Shown: positions 1 to 6,563 of the stretch, piece by piece
How positions within the stretch are numbered: position 1 is the first letter of the stretch
How the letters are laid out: every line of letters begins with the position of its first letter
DNA from: Thermoflexales bacterium
Lineage (GTDB): Bacteria; Chloroflexota; Anaerolineae; Fen-1058
Assembly (NCBI GenBank): GCA_016931085.1
Contig: JAFGFO010000041.1
Coordinates: forward strand, 1 to 32,546
Direction: 5' to 3'
DNA: 32,546 bases
Notes under the pieces: generated by a model
Databases searched by the model: none
What the model was told of the DNA's origin: nothing
The model's input: the letters and a program-made list of their open reading frames with translations, nothing else
Made by a program: the position numbers and the translations under genes

Positions 1-705
1 GAAGAATTCTACCGCAAGCTGCCCACCTTCCCTGCTCATCCCACCACGGCCGCGCCGTCGCCGCAAAAATTCCGCGCCATGTATGATGCCCTTGCCGACG
101 AGGGCGCCAGCCATGTCCTGTCTATCCACATCTCAATTGCGCTGAGCGCGACCGTGGATATGGCACGCATGGCGGCGCAAAATACCACCTCGACGCAGGT
201 AACCGTGATCGACTCGCGGCAGTTGAGCCTGGGAACGGGATTCCTGGTCGAGACGGCGGCCCAAATGGCCGAGGCGGGCAGTTCGCTCGCGGCCATTTTA
301 GCCACCCTCGAGGGGCAGATCAAGCGCTCGCGCGTTTTCGCCGCCCTCGACACGCTGGAATTCTTGAAACGCAGCGGGCGGATGAACAAGTACGTCGCCG
401 GCCTGGCCACGCTGCTGCAGATCAAGCCCATCTTGACCATGTACGACGGCCAGCCCGGCACTGAGCGGGTGCGCACGCGCCAGCGCGCGCTGAGGCGCGT
501 GGTCGAGATGCTGGCCGCCGCCGGCCCGCCGGAACGGCTCGCCATCGTTCACACCCACTCACCCCAGAGCGTCGACGAATTGCGCGCCATGGCGGCTCAC
601 CTGCTCCCGGCAGGCGATATCATGGCCGAAGACATCACACCCGTCATCGGCGCGCACATTGGCCCGGGCGTTGTTGGCTTCGCCGTGGTGAGCGCCCGGG
701 AATGA
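1..705 (+). CDS. DegV family protein (5' end missing)
   Basis: The frame is open from base 1 and ends with TGA at 703-705, so this is the C-terminal ~234 residues of a protein usually about 280 long. DegV proteins bind a fatty acid and, in Firmicutes, serve as the FakB subunit of fatty-acid kinase. Visible hallmarks are the TTAAPSPQKF stretch (equivalent to the usual T-S-Q-P-S segment), the IHISIALSATVDMA helix start, VIDSR, and the strongly conserved ALDTLEFLKRSGRM motif, followed by the LLQIKPIL strand. The N-terminal EDD-fold segment lies outside the window. The first ATG inside the window (79) is not the true start because homologous sequence precedes it. The family assignment is secure. 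The physiological ligand is unknown. Confidence 0.93.
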   Translation, partial: EEFYRKLPTFPAHPTTAAPSPQKFRAMYDALADEGASHVLSIHISIALSATVDMARMAAQNTTSTQVTVIDSRQLSLGTGFLVETAAQMAEAGSSLAAILATLEGQIKRSRVFAALDTLEFLKRSGRMNKYVAGLATLLQIKPILTMYDGQPGTERVRTRQRALRRVVEMLAAAGPPERLAIVHTHSPQSVDELRAMAAHLLPAGDIMAEDITPVIGAHIGPGVVGFAVVSARE

Positions 706-707
706 TT

Positions 708-725
708 GGGCTATCGGAATAGCCC
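708..725. repeat. 7-bp hairpin with CGGA loop
   Basis: Arms GGGCTAT (708-714) and ATAGCCC (719-725) flank a CGGA tetraloop, just after the degV stop. No T-run follows, so it is a poor intrinsic terminator. The TAT-CGGA-ATA core is shared with the hairpin at 3235-3250, which suggests a small dispersed palindromic repeat or a processing/stability element. Confidence 0.5.
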
Positions 726-742
726 TTAACAAGGAGAGAAAC

Positions 743-1528
743 ATGAACTTTTTACCTACCTATCTCACATTGGGCATCGTCATTCTCGGATTGATGACGC
801 TGCTCTGGCTGCTCAGCCTGGCGCTCAAGAATTCCAGCATCGTGGATATCTTTTGGGGCACGGGCTTTGTCATCGTAACCTGGGCCGCGTTCCTGCTCAC
901 GCCGGAGGGGTTCGCCGCGCGCAAGCTGCTATTGAGCGCCCTCGTGACGATTTGGGGACTGCGCTTGTCGCTCCACATTCTGATCCGCAACTGGGGCAAG
1001 GCCGAAGATTTTCGCTATCAAGCCTGGCGCAAAGAGGCCGGGGCGGCCTGGTGGTGGCGCAGTTTCTTCAAGGTCTTTCTCTTGCAGGGCGTCATCCTCT
1101 GGATCGTGGCAACGCCCTTGCTGGCAGCCCAGCTCAGCGCCCGGCCGGACCACCTGACATGGCTCGACTATCTCGCTGTGGCGGTCTGGGCGGTCGGTTT
1201 TTTCTTCGAAGCCGTGGGGGATTGGCAGTTGGCGCGTTTCAAGGCCAGTCCGGCCAATAAGGGCAAGGTCTTGAATAGCGGTGTCTGGCGCTACACGCGC
1301 CATCCCAATTACTTTGGCGACGCGACGCAGTGGTGGGCGTATTACCTGATCGCGTCGGCCTCCGGCGGCTGGTGGACGATCTTTAGCCCGATTCTCATGA
1401 CCACCTTGCTGATGCGCGTGTCGGGCGTGACGCTGCTGGAAAAGAGCTTGAAGGAAGAAAAGCCGGGCTACAAAGAGTACGTCGAAACGACCAGCGAATT
1501 CATTCCCTGGTTTCCGCGCAAGACATGA
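743..1528 (+). CDS. DUF1295 family membrane protein (steroid 5-alpha-reductase/ICMT-like)
   Basis: This 261-residue integral membrane protein has about six hydrophobic segments. It belongs to the DUF1295 family, distantly related to steroid 5-alpha-reductases and isoprenylcysteine carboxyl methyltransferases. The C-terminal signature is clear: NSGVWRYTRHPNYFGD (the R-H-P cofactor motif) and a terminal KEYVETTSEFIPWFP segment typical of the superfamily. The early SSIVDIFWG segment is also characteristic of DUF1295. The start is set by AAGGAGAG at 731-738, five bases before the ATG. The next gene starts 22 bp downstream and the redoxin 29 bp after that, so the three are probably co-transcribed. 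The substrate is unknown. A role in lipid or quinone modification is an inference only. Confidence 0.88.
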   Translation: MNFLPTYLTLGIVILGLMTLLWLLSLALKNSSIVDIFWGTGFVIVTWAAFLLTPEGFAARKLLLSALVTIWGLRLSLHILIRNWGKAEDFRYQAWRKEAGAAWWWRSFFKVFLLQGVILWIVATPLLAAQLSARPDHLTWLDYLAVAVWAVGFFFEAVGDWQLARFKASPANKGKVLNSGVWRYTRHPNYFGDATQWWAYYLIASASGGWWTIFSPILMTTLLMRVSGVTLLEKSLKEEKPGYKEYVETTSEFIPWFPRKT

Positions 1529-1550
1529 TTTCACTTGAAAGGATAGCACC

Positions 1551-1880
1551 ATGAACATCGCTAAGGCTATCGCACTGGCTGGCTTGCTGGCCATGAGCGG
1601 CATCTTGATCTATGGATTCACCGTGGGAGATTTTTTCACCGAAGGATCGCGCTTGCTGGCCATGCCGTGGGGAATCGTCTCTCTGGTGGACCTGTACGTT
1701 GGTTTCGCCTTGTTCTCCTGCTGGATCGCCTTCCGTGAGAAGGCGCTGCTGCCCTCGGCCATCTGGATCATCTTGATGATGGTCTTGGGCTTTTGGGCCG
1801 GCGCGCTTTACACCTTCATCGCGCTGCAAAGCAGCGGCGGCGATTGGCAGCGCTTCTGGTACGGAAAGCGATCGGCCTAA
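1551..1880 (+). CDS. small membrane protein, DUF1475-like
   Basis: This 109-residue protein has three hydrophobic segments (about 5-25, 38-60 and 66-92). The central MPWGIVSLVDLYVGFALFSC stretch followed by WIAFRE resembles the DUF1475 pattern of small bacterial membrane proteins; I recognise it with moderate confidence. AAAGGA at 1538-1543 supports the ATG. It lies between the DUF1295 gene and the redoxin, with short gaps on both sides, so it probably belongs to the same transcript. No catalytic motif is visible. It could be a partner subunit of the DUF1295 protein. Confidence 0.7.
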   Translation: MNIAKAIALAGLLAMSGILIYGFTVGDFFTEGSRLLAMPWGIVSLVDLYVGFALFSCWIAFREKALLPSAIWIILMMVLGFWAGALYTFIALQSSGGDWQRFWYGKRSA

Positions 1881-1909
1881 AGAGTGTTATGAGATGAAGG
1901 AGGGAAAAA

Positions 1910-2377
1910 ATGGACAAAACAACTGGTGAGTTGGCCCCTGACTTTAGCTTGGTCGACACCCAGGGCAAGACCGTGCGCCTGTCGGATTACCGCGGGCGCA
2001 AGCACGTGGTGCTGGTCTTTAACCGCGGCTTTGTCTGACCGTACTGTCGCCGGCACCTGACGCAGTTGCGCCAGGATTACGAGCGCTTTGTCGAGCGCCA
2101 GGCCGAGATCCTGGTGATCGGCCCGGATGGCCCGCGAGCCTTCCAGCGGACCTGGGAAAAAGAGGGCTTCCCGTTCGTGGGCCTGGCCGACCCGCAGCAC
2201 ACGGTGGCAGACTTGTACGAGCAAGAGGTCAACTGGCTCAAGCTGGGGCGCATGCCGGCCGTGCTGGTCGTGGACAAAGAAGGGCGCATTCGCTACCGCC
2301 ACCACGCCAGCTCGATGAGCGACATCCCAAGCAACGACGACGTTTTGTCTTGGCTAGAGACGCTGAGCGAAAAGTAA
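1910..2377 (+). CDS. peroxiredoxin-like redoxin, probable selenoprotein (UGA at codon 43)
   Basis: Reading from ATG 1910 gives an AhpC/TSA-fold protein of 155 residues if the in-frame TGA at 2036-2038 is decoded. Before the [26 protein letters not shown] and [10 protein letters not shown]. After it: [17 protein letters not shown], then [44 protein letters not shown]. The TGA falls exactly where relatives carry the peroxidatic Cys of a C-P-Y-C motif, so the product would have U43-P-Y-C46. The rest of the frame has no other stop or shift, and a very strong Shine-Dalgarno (AAGGAGGG, 1897-1904) precedes the ATG, which argues against decay. Selenocysteine peroxiredoxins are a known class. The Sec machinery is not in this window, so a nonsense mutation or sequencing error is the alternative. 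The partners upstream are membrane proteins of unknown function. Confidence 0.75.
2043..2066 (+). promoter_or_regulatory. candidate bacterial SECIS hairpin
   Basis: Starting five bases after the UGA, ACTG (2043-2046) pairs with CAGT (2063-2066). U2047 is bulged, CG (2048-2049) pairs with CG (2061-2062), and the loop 2050-2060 contains GG at 2052-2053. A short stem with a bulged U and a G-bearing apical loop about 12-20 nt after UGA matches the general bacterial SECIS plan recognised by SelB. The stem is short and was found by eye, without an energy calculation. Confidence 0.4.
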
Positions 2378-2520
2378 GGATTGCCCTAACTGGATTGTGG
2401 CCACCAGGCGATTGTTCTGTGCCCGCACGTGATAATGTGGTATACTTATGCTGGGCTGTTAAACCGGCGACTCGTAAGACCAAATGCCAAACTGACATGA
2501 ATGAATCCTAAGGCGTTGCT

Positions 2521-2847
2521 ATGGGACAAATCAAGCTGAATGTGCCTAGGTCTATTGAAATGCTGACCGATGACGAGCGAGACCGCTTACTTCGCTCTGC
2601 GCTGCGTTTGGCCGCCAAGCGGCGCGCCCGCGAACTCGCCAAAGAACGACGCGAGGCACTGACTCGCATTCGACGCCATGAACACAAATATGGCATGTCG
2701 TTCGCCGAGTTCGAACGCAACAAGCTGCCAGTGTTAGACACATTGCAAGCACACGAGGATTATAACGATTGGTTTTTCTGGACGAGCGTTCTTGCGCGTG
2801 CTGAGCAAGCTGTTGATGTGCTTGAGAAGATGGAAACTGTCGCGTGA
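2521..2847 (+). CDS. putative partner (antitoxin) of TumE-type toxin
   Basis: This 108-residue, highly charged, mostly helical protein is rich in Arg, Lys and Glu around residues 15-60 (LAAKRRARELAKERREALTR). I do not recognise a named family. Its stop codon overlaps the GTG start of the downstream TumE-like gene by four bases, an arrangement typical of toxin-antitoxin pairs. It has no helix-turn-helix I can point to, unlike the TumA antitoxin originally described with TumE, so it could be an unrelated antitoxin type. GC content and codon use are lower than in the flanking genes, consistent with acquisition by transfer. The start has a modest AAGG (2510-2513) upstream. Confidence 0.65.
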   Translation: MGQIKLNVPRSIEMLTDDERDRLLRSALRLAAKRRARELAKERREALTRIRRHEHKYGMSFAEFERNKLPVLDTLQAHEDYNDWFFWTSVLARAEQAVDVLEKMETVA

Positions 2848-3188
2848 GAGAGCTTATTGCGCGTTATCCAGACTTGGTCATTGGTATTGCTGCTGTCGAT
2901 CATCGCATTCGCGAAGGGATAGAGCAATATAAAGCGACCTTTTTACTGGCAGATGGAAGCCTCTTGCGCATGTCTGAAGTGCGGATCGACGACCGATTGG
3001 TCAAGTACAGTTATTACTGGCTCAATGAATCCAACCACGTGATCGCTGGATGGGATAACGCTCCACACCATCCCCAAGTCGCATCGTATCCTCATCATAC
3101 TCATATCGCCACGGGAGTGCGTGACTCGTCCATTCGCAGCCTCGAGGATGTGCTGGTTTTTCTTGCCAAGCGTATTCTCGGCGAATGA
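2844..3188 (+). CDS. TumE family toxin-like protein (DUF6516)
   Basis: This 114-residue protein starts at GTG 2844 inside the stop of the preceding gene. It carries the DUF6516/TumE signature: a strand pair ending in KYSYYWLNESNHVIAGWDNA, followed by APHHPQVASYPHHTHI, the conserved His-rich block. Family members are annotated as toxins of toxin-antitoxin systems. The molecular target is not established from sequence. The adjacent small charged gene is the expected antitoxin. Length is normal and the frame is intact. The pair is an isolated island between the redoxin operon and the FAD-oxidase gene, with a hairpin array immediately downstream. Confidence 0.82.
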   Translation: MRELIARYPDLVIGIAAVDHRIREGIEQYKATFLLADGSLLRMSEVRIDDRLVKYSYYWLNESNHVIAGWDNAPHHPQVASYPHHTHIATGVRDSSIRSLEDVLVFLAKRILGE

Positions 3189-3234
3189 ATAAATCGACCC
3201 GTCTATTCGTGCCATTCGTGATTAAAAGATGTAG

Positions 3235-3344
3235 GCTTATCGGAATAAGCTGGGCAATCCCGCCATTAAGAAATGGCGCGCTATAAGAATAGCGCGGGAT
3301 TGCACGAAACAAGTTTTGCACGCCTGAAATGTAGCGACTTCAGG
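3235..3344. repeat. cluster of nested hairpins (cloverleaf-like)
   Basis: Four linked inverted repeats fill this gap. GCTTAT/ATAAGC (3235-3250) has a CGGA loop. A 10-bp outer stem GCAATCCCGC (3254-3263)/GCGGGATTGC (3294-3303) encloses two hairpins, CGCCATT/AATGGCG (3261-3278) and GCGCTAT/ATAGCGC (3278-3295), both with AAGA loops. The stems share a few bases at the junction. CCTGAA/TTCAGG (3323-3344) follows. The nested geometry gives a three-way junction in RNA or a cruciform in DNA. It could be a dispersed palindromic repeat, an mRNA-processing element, or the 5' leader of the FAD-oxidase gene. Confidence 0.6.
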
Positions 3345-3387
3345 TATTGCGAATAGCCAAGATGTACGATAGAGAATGGGGGGATAA

Positions 3388-6300
3388 ATGAGCATCAACG
3401 CGCAGCAGCGAGCTTTTCTGACCCAGACCTTTGGCAATCGCGCCAACTTTCGGCGCGTGGAGCGCAAGCTCTACGGGCACGACATCGCCGCCATGCCCGG
3501 CCTGTTCAAGCCGCTCATCGGCGATACCGTGCCCGACGCGGTCGTGCAGCCGGCGTCAGAAGCCGAGCTGGTCGAGCTGGTCAAGTGGGCGGGACAGAAC
3601 GGCATCCCGCTCACCCCGCGCGGCTTTGCCTCGTCCGGTTACGGCGGTGCGGTGCCGGTCAAAAAAGGCCTGGTGGTGGATTTCTACCGGATGAATCGTC
3701 TCATCAGCGTGGACGAGCAAGCTCAAACGGTCACAGCCGAGGCCGGTATGGTATGGGAAAAACTGGACCAGGACCTGGCCAGGCGCAATTTGACCCTGCG
3801 CCTCTATCCCACCAGCTATCCCTCCTCCACCGTTGGCGGCTGGTTGGCGCAAGGCGGCGCCGGCATCGGCTCGTATGAAAGCGGCTGGTTCAAAGATAAC
3901 GTGATCAGCGCGCGCGTGGTGTTGCCCGATGGCTCTGTGAAGGACTGTAGCGGCCCCGAGCTTGACGTGATCTCGGACGCGGAAGGCATCACGGGGCTGA
4001 TCAGCCAGGTGACGCTGCGCGTGATGCCGCTTGAGGAGTTGGACGTGCTCGCGATCGGCTGCCCGGACCCGCACGACGCGCAGCGCTTGATGCAGGCGAT
4101 GGTGGACGCCAAGCTGCCGCTCTGGTCCGTCATCTTTATCAACCCGCGCATGGCCGAGCTTAAAAACCGCGCGCCGCTGCAAGAGCATCTCGGCCACCCG
4201 GTCGAGGAGCGCGTCCTGTTGCCGGCGTCGTACATCATCATCCTGGCTTTCCGCAAAAAAGACCACGACGCGGTGGTGAACAAGCTGCCGGGATTGATGC
4301 GGCCTTGCCAGGCGGAGGTCTTGAGCGAGCGGATCGCCCAGCACGAGTGGAAGAACCGCTTCAAGTTGATGATCGTCAAGCGCCTGGGGCCGAGCCTGGT
4401 GCCGGCCGAGGTGGTCATCCCATTGGCCTCGATGGGCGACGTGATGGTCGAGATCGAGCGCAAGGTAGATCAGCCCATCGTCAAGGAAGGCGTGATCATC
4501 CGCGAGGGCAAGAACGGCCAGCCGGAGGTGGTGATCCTGGGCTTTATCCCCAGCGACGAGCGCAAATTCTCGTACAACTTTGTGTTTGCCCTGACGCTCA
4601 CCATCATCAAGATCGCCGAAAAGCACGGCGGGCGAGCCTATGCGACCGGGCTGTATTTTGGGAGCAAGGCGGCCCAGATTTTGGGTCCTGACCGGCTGGG
4701 GCGCATCAAGTCCTTCAAGCGCCAGGTGGACCCCAAGGGCATCCTCAACCCGGGCAAAGTCACCGGCAGCGGCCTGGTGGGTGCCGCGCTCAGCGCGGCG
4801 CTAGTCTTTGAGCCGTTGGCGCGGCCTTTGGGCAATTACGTCATCACCCAGGTAGGCGAGCGGCCTGCCAAGCCCGTGCGCGGCATCCCGGCCGACGTGG
4901 CCTGGTATGCTTACAGTTGCTCGCAGTGCGGCTACTGCATCACCGAGTGCGATCAATTCTACGGGCGCGGCTGGGAGAGCCAAAGCCCGCGCGGCAAGTG
5001 GTACTGGCTGCGCGAATACATGGAGGGGCGCGAGGAGTGGGACCAGTTCATGGTGGATACCTTCCTGGCTTGCACCACCTGCGAGCTGTGCAACCTGCGC
5101 TGCTCGGCGGCATTGCCCATTGAGCCATCGTGGATGCAATTGCGCGGCAAGCTCATTCACGAGGACAAGCGCATGACCTTCCCGCCCTTTGAGATGATGG
5201 GGGCCGCGCTCCACGCCGAGGGCGATATCTGGGCCGGCTATCGCAAGGATCGCGCCAACTGGTTCCCGCAGGACCTGCTAGAAAAGCACGGGCCAGGACG
5301 CAAGTCCAAGAACGTCTACTTTGCCGGCTGCACAGCCAGCTACGTCGAGCACGACATTGCTATGGCCAGCGTGCGGCTGCTGGACGCGGCCGGGGTGGAT
5401 TTCACCTACCTGGGTGAGAAGGAGAGCTGCTGCGCCACGCCCATGCTGGTGGCCGGCAAGTGGGAGTTGTTCGTCGAGACGATGAAGAAGAACATCGCCG
5501 CCGTCAAGGAAGCCGGGGCGGACACCGTGATCAGCTCTTGTCCGGCTTGCGATATGATGTGGCGGCATGCTTATCCCGAGTGGACCAAAAAACTCGGCAT
5601 CGACTATAACATCACTGCCAAGCATTATAGCGAGATCTTGTCCGAAAAAATCAAGGCGGGCGAGTTCAAATTCCCCGCTACCGACACGCTGCCGTTTACC
5701 GTGACCTGGCACGATTCGTGTCACATCGGGCGTGTATCGGGCGTGTACGAGCCGCCGCGCGATCTCATCAAGGCTATTCCGAACGTCGACTTTGTCGAGA
5801 TGACGCACCACCACCAGGAGGCCCACTGCTGCGGCTCGGTGCTGACGCTCGTCCAAGATCCGCCGGTAGCCGCTGAAATCGGCCAGACCCGGCTGGACGA
5901 GGCGCTGCAAGTTGGCGCGGAAGTGGTGCTGGCCTTGTGCCCGTGCTGCGAGTTCCAACTGCGGGTCAGCGCGGACAAGAAGAAGGTACCGGTCAAGGTG
6001 GTTGACCTGGCGCGCTTTGCCTCGGCGGCCTTGGGCTACGACTTTCCCGATCCGCACCCCGAAGTACGCGCACAGTGGGCGGTGTTCGAGGCGATGATCG
6101 CGTTGATGACGCCGAAGGGCTTTGCGGATCTGATGGGCACGATGTGGCCCGAGCTGATCGACGCCATGCCGGCCGGTTTGGGGCCGATGATGCGCGCGAT
6201 GGGCAAGATCCCCGGCGCGTTGGAGCTGATGAAGCCGGCCTTCCCGGTCTTGTTCCCGCGCCTGCTGCCGATGATGATGCCCAAGGTCATGCCGACGATG

Positions 6301-6465
6301 TTGGAGCGGGTGGGCAAGAGTATCCCGATGCCGGACTATATGGCCGAGCAGATGCCGGAGCTGATGCCCAAGGTGATGGACAACCTGATGCCGCACATGA
6401 TCGGTGACCTGGTGCCGTTGGTCACGCAGCCGATGATCGACTACCTGCGCGGCTGCAACTCGTGA
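3388..6465 (+). CDS. FAD-linked oxidase / 4Fe-4S / CCG-domain fusion (GlcD-HdrD-like)
   Basis: This 1025-residue fusion has an N-terminal FAD-binding type-4 domain (about 40-220, with PLTPRGFASSGYGG and GGWLAQGGAGIGSYESGWF) and an FAD-oxidase C-terminal domain ending in VDPKGILNPGKV (~450). Two ferredoxin-type CxxCxxCxxxC clusters follow (C511/514/517/521 and C562/565/568/572), then two CCG-type modules (C648, C681-C682, C718/C721; C778, C814-C815, C851, C853-C854) like those of HdrB/GlpC. Such fusions oxidise a 2-hydroxy acid or similar donor and pass electrons through Fe-S clusters to a quinone or thiol/disulfide acceptor. The substrate is unknown. Residues about 905-1020 form a Met/Pro-rich tail with repeated M-P spacing, possibly amphipathic and membrane-associating. 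A G-run (3379-3383) precedes the ATG. Confidence 0.9.
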   Translation: MSINAQQRAFLTQTFGNRANFRRVERKLYGHDIAAMPGLFKPLIGDTVPDAVVQPASEAELVELVKWAGQNGIPLTPRGFASSGYGGAVPVKKGLVVDFYRMNRLISVDEQAQTVTAEAGMVWEKLDQDLARRNLTLRLYPTSYPSSTVGGWLAQGGAGIGSYESGWFKDNVISARVVLPDGSVKDCSGPELDVISDAEGITGLISQVTLRVMPLEELDVLAIGCPDPHDAQRLMQAMVDAKLPLWSVIFINPRMAELKNRAPLQEHLGHPVEERVLLPASYIIILAFRKKDHDAVVNKLPGLMRPCQAEVLSERIAQHEWKNRFKLMIVKRLGPSLVPAEVVIPLASMGDVMVEIERKVDQPIVKEGVIIREGKNGQPEVVILGFIPSDERKFSYNFVFALTLTIIKIAEKHGGRAYATGLYFGSKAAQILGPDRLGRIKSFKRQVDPKGILNPGKVTGSGLVGAALSAALVFEPLARPLGNYVITQVGERPAKPVRGIPADVAWYAYSCSQCGYCITECDQFYGRGWESQSPRGKWYWLREYMEGREEWDQFMVDTFLACTTCELCNLRCSAALPIEPSWMQLRGKLIHEDKRMTFPPFEMMGAALHAEGDIWAGYRKDRANWFPQDLLEKHGPGRKSKNVYFAGCTASYVEHDIAMASVRLLDAAGVDFTYLGEKESCCATPMLVAGKWELFVETMKKNIAAVKEAGADTVISSCPACDMMWRHAYPEWTKKLGIDYNITAKHYSEILSEKIKAGEFKFPATDTLPFTVTWHDSCHIGRVSGVYEPPRDLIKAIPNVDFVEMTHHHQEAHCCGSVLTLVQDPPVAAEIGQTRLDEALQVGAEVVLALCPCCEFQLRVSADKKKVPVKVVDLARFASAALGYDFPDPHPEVRAQWAVFEAMIALMTPKGFADLMGTMWPELIDAMPAGLGPMMRAMGKIPGALELMKPAFPVLFPRLLPMMMPKVMPTMLERVGKSIPMPDYMAEQMPELMPKVMDNLMPHMIGDLVPLVTQPMIDYLRGCNS

Positions 6466-6471
6466 CTTTCC

Positions 6472-6515
6472 GCTGCACTGAGGCAGACTTTACGTTGCAC
6501 TGAGGCAGACTTTAT
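6472..6515 (+). repeat. 22-bp tandem repeat, two copies plus a stub
   Basis: Units 6472-6493 and 6494-6515 differ only at the second and last bases. The core is TGCACTGAGGCAGACTTTA. A third partial copy (GTTGCATTAC) starts at 6516. It lies between the FAD-oxidase stop and the promoter of the next gene. Two units are too few for a CRISPR array. It may be a slippage repeat or a regulator site. Confidence 0.7.
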
Positions 6516-6528
6516 GTTGCATTACCAT

Positions 6529-6557
6529 TTGATCCGGCTTTGAAAACCTGGTAAAAT
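6529..6557 (+). promoter_or_regulatory. sigma-70-like promoter of the 4Fe-4S gene, leaderless
   Basis: TTGATC (6529-6534) and TAAAAT (6552-6557) are separated by 17 bp. Transcription would begin at about 6563-6565, on the ATG at 6564. The gene lacks a clear Shine-Dalgarno at normal spacing, which fits leaderless initiation. Confidence 0.5.
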
Positions 6558-6563
6558 GGGGGC

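Noticed and set aside
2036..2038. TGA in the redoxin read as a plain nonsense mutation making a pseudogene
   Set aside because: The stop is UGA, at the catalytic Cys codon, with intact sequence on both sides and a strong ribosome-binding site. Selenocysteine is the better explanation, though not proven.
6472..6525. CRISPR array
   Set aside because: There are only two adjacent 22-bp units and a stub, with no spacers and no cas genes.
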